64,000 bases of DNA from Clostridium magnum DSM 2767 (GTDB lineage: Bacteria > Bacillota > Clostridia > Clostridiales > Clostridiaceae), in the NCBI RefSeq assembly GCF_001623875.1, contig NZ_LWAE01000016.1:43148-107147 (forward strand). Direction: 5' to 3'. The notes below the pieces were generated by a model that saw nothing but the letters and a program-made list of their open reading frames with translations, did no database searches and was not told where the DNA came from. Each line of letters starts with the position of its first letter. Positions within the stretch are counted from its first letter, which is position 1. Both the position numbers and the translations under genes were made by a program. This document shows, piece by piece, positions 56,244 to 64,000 of this stretch.

Positions 56244-56765
56244 CTAATTTTCATTTCTTATATCTTTTAACAGTCCTTCAAACCATTGAACATTTACTAA
56301 GTGATGAGAACGTGAATTTTCCAACATTTTTCTAAAATAAGTGGGGATAGTTTCATTATGCTCAAGAGATTCTTCTAATAAAAAAATTTTCTGTTTAGTT
56401 TGTTCGATTTGTATTTCTATTAGCTTTTTTAGTTCCTCGCTTTTATATTCATTAGCAAATAGCATTGCTGCATAAAAAGATAAATTTACATACTCAGTCT
56501 TAGAGCCATACTTATACATCAATTTTTCAAATTCTTTATCCCCTAGTTCAGTGATGATATAATTATGTGTTTCTCTAGTATTGTCTAGTTGGTCAATTTT
56601 TTTAATATATTGTTTTTCTTCTAATTGTTGAAGATTATAATAGAATGACCCTTTAGTGAAGTTCACTATATATTTATAGTGTCTCTCTTCCATTAAGGCT
56701 AATAATTCGTATCCGTAAGAGCCTGGGTTTTGTTTTAATAAACCTAAAATTAGTAATGGTATCAA
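56244..56765 (-). CDS. PadR-family transcriptional regulator
   Basis: 173 aa. Winged helix MIPLLILGLLKQNPGSYGYEL, LLALMEERHYKYIVNFTKGSFYYNLQQLEEKQYI, then a Vir-type helical dimerisation domain. Ribosome site AAAGGAGATG. It precedes the response regulator on the same strand and may share its transcript. Typical targets of this family are efflux genes; the nearby MATE gene is a candidate target. Confidence 0.88.
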   Translation of the reverse strand: MIPLLILGLLKQNPGSYGYELLALMEERHYKYIVNFTKGSFYYNLQQLEEKQYIKKIDQLDNTRETHNYIITELGDKEFEKLMYKYGSKTEYVNLSFYAAMLFANEYKSEELKKLIEIQIEQTKQKIFLLEESLEHNETIPTYFRKMLENSRSHHLVNVQWFEGLLKDIRNEN

Positions 56766-56825
56766 AAAAACATCTCCTTTATGTTTTTCAAAATTATATT
56801 AATAGTTAGTTCATAATTATAAGGC

Positions 56826-57683
56826 TTAATCATTGTTGATTTGCATGACTTGAGATGCAAATTCATCATATGATATTTTTCCCAATGCAAAATCTATACT
56901 TTTTATATATATCTTTTCTCCTTTGGTATGTGTTCTGGCATAATTTAAATTTAGCAATTCATTTTCATTAATTAATGGCTTCAATACATGTTGCCTATTG
57001 GAAAAGGCTTCAAAATATCGTAAACCAAATTTTCTTTGAGAAATTGCATCAATATGAATACCATCAGGGTTAGAAGTTAAACCTGAAGCAGTGACAAAGT
57101 AACAATTATCTTGTTCAAAAGCAAATTTTTGTAACTCTTGATTAATGAAATTATATTCAGTACAGCCTTTTCCAAATCCTTCTTTGCCTAAAAAATCTCC
57201 TAAGCCACCAATAATAACTGGAATATCTGGAGCATTCAACTCCTTTCTAAGAGCTTCAATAATTAAAAGTAACTTTTTATAATATACTTTGTAGTTACCA
57301 TTAACACTATCACTTTCTCCTTGATGCCATAGAATCCCTGTTAACTCACTACTTTGCATAGCAAATTTAGCTTCAGTTATTGCATGTCTAAAAAGCACTT
57401 CATCTACAGCCCACTCATCCAGTGAACTTCCACCTTCAGCACAAGGGATTAAGCCAATAATATCTTCTTGATTTTGACGACACCATGCATCTGAAAATGA
57501 ACCCGCTAAACTTATTCCCGAAACAGGACGGTCATAATTGATGGGCTCAGTCATCATTTGCCATCTACCATTACGCAACATTTGTATTCTTTCATTATAA
57601 ATCGGGGGTACTTCATGAATAAACCCCCGTCCAGCCATATTTGACTGTCCTAACATTAAAAACGATTTAACCACTTTTTTCAT
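56826..57683 (-). CDS. SGNH/CE6-type carbohydrate esterase (sialate O-acetylesterase-like)
   Basis: 285 aa from ATG 57683; GTG 57674 fits the GAGAGG site better. Catalytic block LMLGQSNMAGRG (Ser), ILWHQGESD (oxyanion region) and DGIHIDA (Asp-His), the SASA/CE6 pattern of acetylxylan or sialate acetylesterases. No signal peptide, so cytoplasmic. The frame stays open 30 codons further upstream through element B; those residues (NESRDIAARN...) are repeat sequence, not family sequence. The palindromic promoter at 57932-57994 probably drove the gene before B inserted. Confidence 0.85.
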   Translation of the reverse strand: MKKVVKSFLMLGQSNMAGRGFIHEVPPIYNERIQMLRNGRWQMMTEPINYDRPVSGISLAGSFSDAWCRQNQEDIIGLIPCAEGGSSLDEWAVDEVLFRHAITEAKFAMQSSELTGILWHQGESDSVNGNYKVYYKKLLLIIEALRKELNAPDIPVIIGGLGDFLGKEGFGKGCTEYNFINQELQKFAFEQDNCYFVTASGLTSNPDGIHIDAISQRKFGLRYFEAFSNRQHVLKPLINENELLNLNYARTHTKGEKIYIKSIDFALGKISYDEFASQVMQINND

Positions 57684-57694
57684 CCTCTCTTTTA

Positions 57695-57824
57695 TCCGAT
57701 GACTACCCGCTCTAATACTCCCATCTTTTTCAAAGCGTACGTTGCGAGCGGCTATGTCCCTGGATTCGTTCAACTAAGAATCAGATGGGGTATGAAACTC
57801 CATCTGATTCAAGTTTCCACTTCA
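57695..57824 (+). repeat. Element B, stand-alone copy 5
   Basis: Same ends as copies 3 and 4 (TCCGATGACTACCCGC ... TTTCCACTTCA), which proves the element is a discrete unit. Hairpin 2 is GAATCAGATGG/CCATCTGATTC, with paired changes relative to copies 3 and 4. Confidence 0.85.
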
Positions 57825-57931
57825 TTTAATATTTATGAAGAAATGTTTCCAATTCTCAATAAATACTAAGTAGTTACTTATTTAATTCATTGATTCAGTA
57901 AATTTTCTTAGATATCAAAAACCACCAAATT

Positions 57932-57994
57932 TATCATTAGTCTAATTAGACTAATGATACTTAAATATTATAGTTTAATTAGACTAATTGTCAA
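57932..57994 (-). promoter_or_regulatory. Promoter with overlapping palindromic operators
   Basis: Minus strand: TTGACA (57989-57994), 16 bp, TATAAT (57967-57972). The spacer holds ATTAGTCTAATTAAAC, an operator half-match. A perfect 28-bp palindrome at 57932-57959 (centre TCTAATTAGA) covers the predicted start of transcription. The sequence type resembles MarR-family operators. The repressor gene is not next to it in intact form. Confidence 0.75.
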
Positions 57995-58053
57995 CTATAT
58001 TTTTTCAGAAGTAGAGTAAAAATATAGTTTAGACGATGCTGAGACATATTCAT
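57991..58053 (-). CDS. Possible 20-aa peptide or start of a lost gene
   Basis: ATG 58053 with a very good GGAGGAGATAGCA site, then MNMSQHRLNYIFTLLLKKYS and TGA at 57991, overlapping the -35 box. It could be the decapitated start of the missing repressor gene. Weak. Confidence 0.3.
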   Translation of the reverse strand: MNMSQHRLNYIFTLLLKKYS

Positions 58054-58367
58054 TGCTATCTCCTCCTCTGTTTTTGCCTGCTAAAAGCTTAGAATTCTTT
58101 TTGCCTAAAGCAAAAAAGCCGTAAATGAATACACGTTCACTTACGACCTAAAAGTCTTTGACTTATATATTCAAATCGTTCCTTCTGATCTTCTTTGATT
58201 TTACAAAAACTGATTATATTCCAAGCATTCTTAAAATACACATCCAAATCTACCTCTACTTACTTTTAATAGTTTCTGCAAAAATTAGCAGACTTAATTC
58301 ATCATATTTTACTAATGGCTAACTATCGTAGTTACACCATTAGTAAGCAAAATAAGAAGATTCCGAA
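58054..58367. other. Gene-free stretch
   Basis: It holds a hairpin GCCGTAAATGAAT.../...TTCACTTACGAC (58116-58148). No frame of note. Confidence 0.4.
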
Positions 58368-58859
58368 CTACCCCAAATAACTATCTGAAGAAATGTAGGA
58401 AATAGTATATTTATCACCAAGTTCCTTTTGTACCTTCTTTAATAGTTCTAGGCCATTTTTGTTGTGCTTCTGTGAGACTTCATAGATATATTCAGATTCA
58501 TCAAGAACTGTTTTTGAATAGTCATCAATCCAATTCATAGTGTCATCAAACCAAAATCCTTCATTATACATAAAATAATCATCACTCTGCCATAAAGTAT
58601 AATCTGAAATATTATCTATTTCATATGCTAATCCATGCTCTCTAAACTCATATAATTTAACTACACCATGTTCTTCCAAAATTGATTTTATGAAACTTAT
58701 CTTTACCGACTTATTAATATACTCTGAATCAAAAGAAATGACATCATCCCTAGTACATTTTTCAAGTGGATACCAATAACGTTTTTCTATATCCCATGTG
58801 GATTTTAGTTTTTCTAAAATGTACGTTTTCTTTATATTATTTAACTTGTTTTTTATCAT
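58368..58859 (-). CDS. Hypothetical protein, 163 aa
   Basis: Acidic, aromatic-rich cytosolic protein (KSTWDIEKRYWYPLEKCTRD, YTLWQSDDYFMYNEGFWFDD). GAGAGGATAAT precedes the ATG. The composition recalls small immunity-type or SMI1-like proteins, but I recognise no family. It stands alone, with no neighbouring toxin. Confidence 0.6.
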   Translation of the reverse strand: MIKNKLNNIKKTYILEKLKSTWDIEKRYWYPLEKCTRDDVISFDSEYINKSVKISFIKSILEEHGVVKLYEFREHGLAYEIDNISDYTLWQSDDYFMYNEGFWFDDTMNWIDDYSKTVLDESEYIYEVSQKHNKNGLELLKKVQKELGDKYTISYISSDSYLG

Positions 58860-59399
58860 ATTATCCTCTCTTTTGCTTCGTCTTATTTTACAAGTCAGTC
58901 ATAACTATTTCAAGTATATCATGAAATTTTTTGTAACCAATCATTTTTATAAGGATAAAATGGTAATTGCCGTTCCTTATAATCATCATCTAGTTAATAG
59001 AGATTTTTCAAGGTATTACTTTTATATCATCTCTTGTTAGCGAAACTGCACTAATAAATAAAGAAATTTCTATTTTAAAAACTACTCATCAATATATTCG
59101 TAACTTTTCATATATTTTACAAAAGGGAATCAGTCACTCAAAAGGTACACTAGTATTTATAGACATGTTAAAAAATTATATAAAGAGCATAGGTACCTAT
59201 AATTAAAACATTATAAGTACCTATGGTTTAGATTTATTATAATTTAATTTTAAAATATCTTAGCTAAGCTAAATTCAAAAACAAATCTTGCAACTATGTA
59301 TTGGGAAAATTTCGATAGAGACAAACATATAACTTTAATTGACGGATCACACTTAATATATTGGTTTAAGGAATATGGATACGATGTGAGAATTTGTTA
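58860..59399. pseudogene. Degenerate gene fragments shared with 29.6-31.1 kb
   Basis: Plus strand 58957-59187: VIAVPYNHHLVNRDFSRYYF, then after a frame break KEISILKTTHQYIRNFSYIL and KGISHSKGTLVFIDML. A hairpin CATAGGTAC/GTACCTATG follows at 59188-59227. 59296-59395: ENFDRDKHITLIDGSHLIYW, FKEYGYDVRI, resembling the end of Mrr-like restriction domains. No intact frame. Confidence 0.55.
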
Positions 59400-60545
59400 T
59401 TATGCAATCTTCTTAAATAGCTTAATTAATTTTTCTTTATCAAAGAATACAGGGTTAGCACCTGCGCAAGCATCCTTCATAGCAAACTCAGCCAGCTTAT
59501 CAAAGTCAGGGTTATCCACTCCAACTTCCTTTAGAGACTTAGGAATACCAACCTCTTCGGAAAGAGCTTTAATCCTACCAATTACAAAATCAACACACTC
59601 TTCATCAGATTTGCCTACTATATTCATACCAATAACCTGTGCAATTGGGCGGAATTTAACTGGTGCAACCTTAGCATTTTCCTCCTCAACATAAGGAAGA
59701 AGCATTGCATTACATACACCATGTGGTAAGTCATATAGTCCTCCTAACTGATGTGCCATAGCGTGAACATTTCCTAGTCCAGCATTACTGAAAGCAATAC
59801 CATTTAAGAAGCAAGCGTAGCACATCTGCTCTCTAGCCTCAATGTCGCTACCATCTTTAACAGCCCTCGGTAAGAAGTTAAAAATCTGCTTGATTGCATA
59901 AAGCGCAGTAGAATCAGTAATATCATATGCACCCTTAGCAACCACTGCTTCAATAGCATGTGTCAATGCATCCATACCTGTAGCAGCTGTTAAACCAGCT
60001 GGCTTACCTATCATTAATTCTGGGTCATTTATAGTCATGGTAGCAAGAGAGTTTGTATCAACCATAATCATCTTTACATGACGCTCTTCATCAGTAATAA
60101 CATAGTTAATAGTAACTTCTGCAGAAGTACCAGCTGTAGTTGTTACAGCAACTATAGGAAGACATTTCTTAGTTGTCTTGTTTACTCCTTCATAGTCCTT
60201 TGTAACCCCGCCGTTTGTAGCAAGGATAGAAATTGCCTTACCACAGTCTTGAGGAGAACCTCCACCAATAGTAATAACAATATCACAGTTTTCTTCTTTA
60301 AGAATCTTTAGACCATTGTTTACATTATTTACAGTTGGGTTAGGCTTCACATCGTTATAAATAACATATGCAACTCCGATTTCCTCTAACATGTCAGTTA
60401 CTTTTTTAACAGTTCCATTAGAAGTAAGAAACTTATCACTAACAATAAACGCTTTCTTCGCTTCTAAAGATTGGATTGGTGCTTTTGCCTCTGCAAGACA
60501 GCCCCTTCCAATAAGGTTAATTGGTGGAACGTAATAAATACTCAT
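59400..60545 (-). CDS. Iron-containing alcohol dehydrogenase
   Basis: 381 aa, the family length. NAD-binding GGGSPQDCGKAI and metal-binding region TGMDALTHAIEAVV with ...NAGLGNVHAMAHQLGGLYDLPHG (His ligands). It is the last gene of the sugar-acid operon, 154 bp after the dehydratase subunit. It probably reduces an aldehyde formed by the aldolase step, or works on a related sugar-acid intermediate; the substrate is not evident. Confidence 0.9.
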   Translation of the reverse strand: MSIYYVPPINLIGRGCLAEAKAPIQSLEAKKAFIVSDKFLTSNGTVKKVTDMLEEIGVAYVIYNDVKPNPTVNNVNNGLKILKEENCDIVITIGGGSPQDCGKAISILATNGGVTKDYEGVNKTTKKCLPIVAVTTTAGTSAEVTINYVITDEERHVKMIMVDTNSLATMTINDPELMIGKPAGLTAATGMDALTHAIEAVVAKGAYDITDSTALYAIKQIFNFLPRAVKDGSDIEAREQMCYACFLNGIAFSNAGLGNVHAMAHQLGGLYDLPHGVCNAMLLPYVEEENAKVAPVKFRPIAQVIGMNIVGKSDEECVDFVIGRIKALSEEVGIPKSLKEVGVDNPDFDKLAEFAMKDACAGANPVFFDKEKLIKLFKKIA

Positions 60546-60699
60546 AATAAATATTCTCCCTTTAATTCTTATTTGCTAACTGTTTATTAATTATCTAACA
60601 CAAGTAATAAATAGTTTAATTTTTATAAATAAGACTGTTAAAATCTAATTTCACAGTTAACAGTCTTACCTTATAGACCATTATTATGGTTTGCTTCCG

Positions 60700-61860
60700 T
60701 TATACGTAGTTACATACTCTGCTTATAGCAATGTCATTAAATCCAAGAGCCTCAGCCTTTACAACTTTTCCATTTGCAACATCCACTATTTCCTTTAAAA
60801 GCTCTTCTCCCATTTCCTCTACGCTTTTAGTACCTGCTATTACTGGACTTGCATCGAAATCCATGTTTTCTTTCATCTTTTCATAAGTTATCTTATTAGC
60901 AGTCATCTTTAAAACTGGAGCTAACGCATTTCCTGTTGGTGTTCCTCTGCCTGTTGTAAATACTACCATTTGAGCTCCACCAGCCACTAGTCCTGTAACT
61001 GAAGCTATGTCATATCCTGGAGTATCCATTATAACAAGTCCTTTTTTGCTTGGACCTACACCATAGTCTGTAACTTCAACTATTGGTCTATTTCCACCTT
61101 TGTGTATACATCCTAATGATTTTTCTTCTAATGTAGTTATTCCACCTGCTTTATTCCCTGGAGAAGGATTACCATTTCTTAAATTTTCTCCAGCATTCTT
61201 TAAGTGTTCTTCATATCTCTTAATTATATGGTAAATTTGTTCCTTTATTTCTGGAGTAGCTGCTTTTTCAGCTAGTACATGTTCTGCACCTATAAACTCT
61301 GTAGTCTCGCATAGAATTGAAGTAGATCCTAAATCAACTAATCTATCGCTTGCATTACCAAGCACTGGATTCGAAGCTAATCCGGATGTTGGATCTGAAC
61401 CACCACAATTAGTTGCAACAATTAGCTCTGATAGCGGAAACTCTTCTCTTTGTAACATTGAAGCTTCCATAACAAATTGTCTTGCATACTCTACACCCTT
61501 CTTTATAGTTGCAGTAGTACCACCTTCTTCTTGTATAACTATACTAACAAGTGGTTTATTAGTCTTTGACTTTATCAATTCATACATATCATTTGGTTGA
61601 GCGTTTTCACATCCAAGTCCAACTAAAACGGTTCCATAAACATTTGGATTTGCAGCAAGCCCCGATAATATATCCATTGTTATCTTTAAATCACCTTCAA
61701 CCTGAGCACATCCATTTTGATTTATGATGTGTACTGCCCCTTGAACTTGGTTAGCTATTATTCTTGCAGTTTCACTTGAACATGCACAAGTTGCTAATAC
61801 TAATACATGATTTCTTATACCTACTTTTCCATCTGGTCTTCCATATCCTAAAAAATTCAT
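60700..61860 (-). CDS. UxaA/GarD-type sugar-acid dehydratase, large subunit
   Basis: 386 aa. FLGYGRPDGKVGIRNHVLVL, QNGCAQ and GLGCENAQPNDM, ATNCGGSDPTSGLASNPVLG, TGRGTPTGNA: the C-terminal part of altronate/galactarate dehydratases and of SuyB. Cys residues in NGC, GLGC and NCGGSD are likely iron ligands. The SAF-domain subunit is a separate gene 18 bp upstream. Substrate by context: an aldonate or uronate giving a 2-keto-3-deoxy acid. Confidence 0.88.
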   Translation of the reverse strand: MNFLGYGRPDGKVGIRNHVLVLATCACSSETARIIANQVQGAVHIINQNGCAQVEGDLKITMDILSGLAANPNVYGTVLVGLGCENAQPNDMYELIKSKTNKPLVSIVIQEEGGTTATIKKGVEYARQFVMEASMLQREEFPLSELIVATNCGGSDPTSGLASNPVLGNASDRLVDLGSTSILCETTEFIGAEHVLAEKAATPEIKEQIYHIIKRYEEHLKNAGENLRNGNPSPGNKAGGITTLEEKSLGCIHKGGNRPIVEVTDYGVGPSKKGLVIMDTPGYDIASVTGLVAGGAQMVVFTTGRGTPTGNALAPVLKMTANKITYEKMKENMDFDASPVIAGTKSVEEMGEELLKEIVDVANGKVVKAEALGFNDIAISRVCNYV

Positions 61861-61878
61861 AATTAATTCCTCCCTTTA

Positions 61879-62172
61879 TTAATCTTCTAATAGTTCACGA
61901 ATACCTGTAATATTATGAGTGTGTAAATGTTGTCCTTTTTTTATATCCTGAGTAGCTTTTCCTATGACTTGTCCATATTTATAAACCAAGTCTCCCTCTT
62001 TTATGTCAATAATAGCAAACTTGTGGTATATAGGAACATTTTGTACTATGCTCACTGTTTTTATTTCATTATCAACTTTAAATCTGGCAATATCCCCCTC
62101 TTTTAATTCTTCAGTTACTACTGCAACACTATCATTTTCGCTTATTAATAATGAATTAATATTATTTTCCAT
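61879..62172 (-). CDS. UxaA-type dehydratase, small SAF-domain subunit
   Basis: 97 aa: NDSVAVVTEELKEGDIARFK, KFAIIDIKEGDLVYKYGQVIGKATQDI, HTHNI. This is the SAF domain found at the N-terminus of altronate dehydratase UxaA, or as the split subunit SuyA. Forms the enzyme with the product of the next gene. Confidence 0.88.
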   Translation of the reverse strand: MENNINSLLISENDSVAVVTEELKEGDIARFKVDNEIKTVSIVQNVPIYHKFAIIDIKEGDLVYKYGQVIGKATQDIKKGQHLHTHNITGIRELLED

Positions 62173-62204
62173 TTATATCTTCCTTTCTTTTTCCTTATTT
62201 TTAC

Positions 62205-63176
62205 TTATAGTGCAATTTCAGCTGCATTTTTTTCAAATTTAGGTGCTCCATACTTCTTTGCTATCCAATCAACAAAAGGTGGTACTATAAGAGCTGTTAT
62301 AACAACAGCTGCCGCTATTTGTGCTGTTGCTGATGCAACAAATGGCTTAAGTGTTGGATCAACTAATGCAAGTGCTGCTGGACTCGCAATTGTGTTTCCT
62401 GCTGCACTTGCTATGGCAGCCCCTGCATATCCAGGTCTTCTACTGATGAGTTTGTCACCTAGAATAGCAAATCCTCCTCCAATAATAAATATCATTGCTG
62501 CTAATAACACTCCGCTAAATCCTGCTTTAACAATAGTAAAGAAGTTTATGCCTGCTCCTAGTGCAAATCCTATGAATGGTATTACTAAACCTACTCCTGG
62601 TGCAAAGAACTTTCTTATGTCTGTATCTAGATTTCCTAGTATACATCCAATTATTAGAGGTACTATAGCTGCAAATAGTGACATCACCGGTATATTAGCC
62701 ATACCTGAAACACCAAATGTTAAAAGAGCCAAGAAGGGACCATCATGAATATTCATGATACTTTGTGCTGCAAGATCTTTAGAATCTCCATACTCACCCA
62801 TTAAAGCAAGATATAGGCTTCCATTAGCCCCTGTAACAGAGCAAATTATTGCTAAAGTTGATACTCCCAAAATTCCTGCTGGGCCAAATACTTTGGCGAT
62901 AAGAATACCAAGTATTGCACCTGCTGCATATTTTGATATAAGTAAAACACTCCCTCTTTTGATTGCCTCTGGCGCCTCATTCAGCTTTAACCCCGTACCT
63001 ATAAAGAATAACTGCATACCTACTATTGTAGCTGCTGCTGCATTTGAAAAAGTAGCTGTAGTAAAAGAACCAATCTTTAAAGCACCTGGCGCAAAAGTAT
63101 TAATTAATGCTCCTAGTATTAGTGGAACAACCATCATTCCACCAGGAACTTTTTGAATTGTTTTCATTATTTTCAT
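62205..63176 (-). CDS. kdgT: 2-keto-3-deoxygluconate permease (KdgT family)
   Basis: 323 aa with about ten membrane helices. KdgT signatures VPGGMMVVPLILGALINTFAPGAL (first helix), FIGTGLKLNEAPEAIKRG and LALMGEYGDSKDLAAQS. Proton-linked uptake of 2-keto-3-deoxygluconate or similar acids. It lies between the aldolase and dehydratase genes of one operon; GGGGAGAAAG precedes the start. Confidence 0.9.
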   Translation of the reverse strand: MKIMKTIQKVPGGMMVVPLILGALINTFAPGALKIGSFTTATFSNAAAATIVGMQLFFIGTGLKLNEAPEAIKRGSVLLISKYAAGAILGILIAKVFGPAGILGVSTLAIICSVTGANGSLYLALMGEYGDSKDLAAQSIMNIHDGPFLALLTFGVSGMANIPVMSLFAAIVPLIIGCILGNLDTDIRKFFAPGVGLVIPFIGFALGAGINFFTIVKAGFSGVLLAAMIFIIGGGFAILGDKLISRRPGYAGAAIASAAGNTIASPAALALVDPTLKPFVASATAQIAAAVVITALIVPPFVDWIAKKYGAPKFEKNAAEIAL

Positions 63177-63212
63177 AGACTCTTTCTCCCCTCTTATAAT
63201 TACATCTTATTT

Positions 63213-64000
63213 TTATATAGCTTTTACTTTTATAAGAATTTCTTTAATTTCTTCTACTTGGCTATTACTTAATGTTGTAGCCGGACTTTTGCAAATTGGC
63301 TTTATATCGTATCCTGTTAACATTTTTGCTGTTTTAATTGCTGGAATAAAAAAGTCTGATACTGTATAAATACCCATTAAAACATTTACATCTCTTTGTA
63401 ATAATTCAAGTGTCTCAAAATCTCTTTCAGTATATGCTTTATAAAGTTTTTCAAATTTCTGTGGAACTATATTAGATAATCCGCCGATAAGTCCGTTTCC
63501 ACCTGCAAGCAAGTTAGGAACAAAATATTCATCAAAACCTGAAAACACTGCAAAATCTTTTAGTTCTGATTTAACTATATTTATTAATTGTCTTGTATGG
63601 CTAATATTGTCTACTGTATCTTTGATTCCTACAATATTTGTGAATTCTTTTGCCAATTTCAAAACAAGCTTAGGATCCATACTTACTGCTGTTCTATCTG
63701 GGAAATTATAAAGAACTATTGGCAGTTTCGTATTTTGTGCTATTTCAGAATAATAATTATAGAGACTATCATCGCTTAGTTTGAAGAAATAAGGTGATAT
63801 AATTAATGCTGCATCTGCTCCTTCGTTATCAGCAAAATTTGTTAACTCTATAACCTCATCTACTACAGTACCACCGGTTCCAATTAAAACTGGCACTCTC
63901 TTATCTACAGTTTTAATAACAAATCTTATAAATTCTTTTTTCTCTTCCATTGTAAGTGCGAATATTTCACCTATGCTTCCCAGAAATACAAGTCCATTTA
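63213..64000 (-). CDS. DHDPS/NAL-family aldolase, 5' end beyond the window
   Basis: Open to the window edge (at least 262 codons). It contains GLVFLGSIGEIFALTMEEK (substrate-binding, GSxGE), LPIVLYNFPDRTAVSMDP and the Schiff-base Lys in VGIKDTVDN. The family covers dihydrodipicolinate synthase, sialate lyase and keto-deoxy-sugar-acid aldolases. With KdgT and a UxaA-type dehydratase next to it, a 2-keto-3-deoxy-sugar-acid aldolase giving pyruvate plus an aldehyde is most likely. Confidence 0.88.
   Translation of the reverse strand, partial: NGLVFLGSIGEIFALTMEEKKEFIRFVIKTVDKRVPVLIGTGGTVVDEVIELTNFADNEGADAALIISPYFFKLSDDSLYNYYSEIAQNTKLPIVLYNFPDRTAVSMDPKLVLKLAKEFTNIVGIKDTVDNISHTRQLINIVKSELKDFAVFSGFDEYFVPNLLAGGNGLIGGLSNIVPQKFEKLYKAYTERDFETLELLQRDVNVLMGIYTVSDFFIPAIKTAKMLTGYDIKPICKSPATTLSNSQVEEIKEILIKVKAI

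Noticed and set aside
57684..57773. 30-residue N-terminal extension of the esterase
   Set aside because: It is translated from element B, has no family similarity, and the ribosome site is downstream of it.

Overview
The window is AT-rich DNA with compact operons, TTG/GTG starts, strong GGAGG-type ribosome sites and a spore-specific gene (sspH-type SASP). With DUF1659, DUF2922 and YvrJ small proteins, multi-copy AAA-ATPase-like/PD-(D/E)XK proteins and a KDG-type sugar-acid operon, this indicates a spore-forming Clostridium or close relative. The species cannot be named from the sequence. No rRNA, tRNA or CRISPR array was seen.

Layout. 1-0.74 kb: end of a secreted repeat protein. 0.8-17.8 kb: a dense defence-like island, almost all on the minus strand. 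It holds a helicase/nuclease/S24-peptidase fusion, a Nudix hydrolase, a PLD-DEAD helicase broken by a one-base frameshift, a HIT protein, a DUF262/DUF1524 (GmrSD-like) protein, a Zorya-like ZorA/ZorB proton-motor pair in one operon with a large dynamin-like GTPase and a glycine-zipper membrane-type protein, and a NERD-UvrD helicase. Four of these units start from almost the same promoter (TTGATA, 16-17 bp, TATAAT), and two share a duplicated terminator-promoter cassette. This makes the island look like a modular, co-expressed system. ZorAB plus GTPase plus glycine-zipper is my best candidate for an undescribed system.

17.8-42.7 kb: accessory region with three AAA-ATPase-like/PD-(D/E)XK genes (two are mosaic paralogues, one lacking its catalytic Glu), sspH, DUF5662, Uma2 nuclease, a DnaB-DnaD-sigma-sigma-YvrJ-DUF2922-DUF1659 group, a VOC protein, an ABC exporter behind a broken XRE regulator, a TetR gene, and many truncated genes. 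Among the debris are remains of a second helicase-Nudix pair. Two interspersed repeats stand out: element A (~490 bp, always on the + strand, with TATA motifs about every 22 bp) and element B (~130 bp, two hairpins with compensatory changes).

42.7-55.4 kb: two IS110-family copies of equal length (1841 bp shared, transposases identical in translation) in inverted orientation enclose nitroreductase, YciI, a fourth AAA protein, PhzF, HxlR, a small membrane protein, a MATE exporter and a histidine kinase. Both copies sit at a Shine-Dalgarno sequence, and their 5' non-coding end folds into a bridge-RNA-like loop containing the same TTCCTCCT. One copy has separated the histidine kinase from its response regulator.

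55.5-59.4 kb: response regulator, PadR regulator, SGNH-type esterase behind an element B and a palindromic operator, and an unknown 163-aa protein. 59.4-64 kb: a sugar-acid operon (aldolase, KdgT permease, split UxaA-type dehydratase, iron alcohol dehydrogenase) that continues past the window end.
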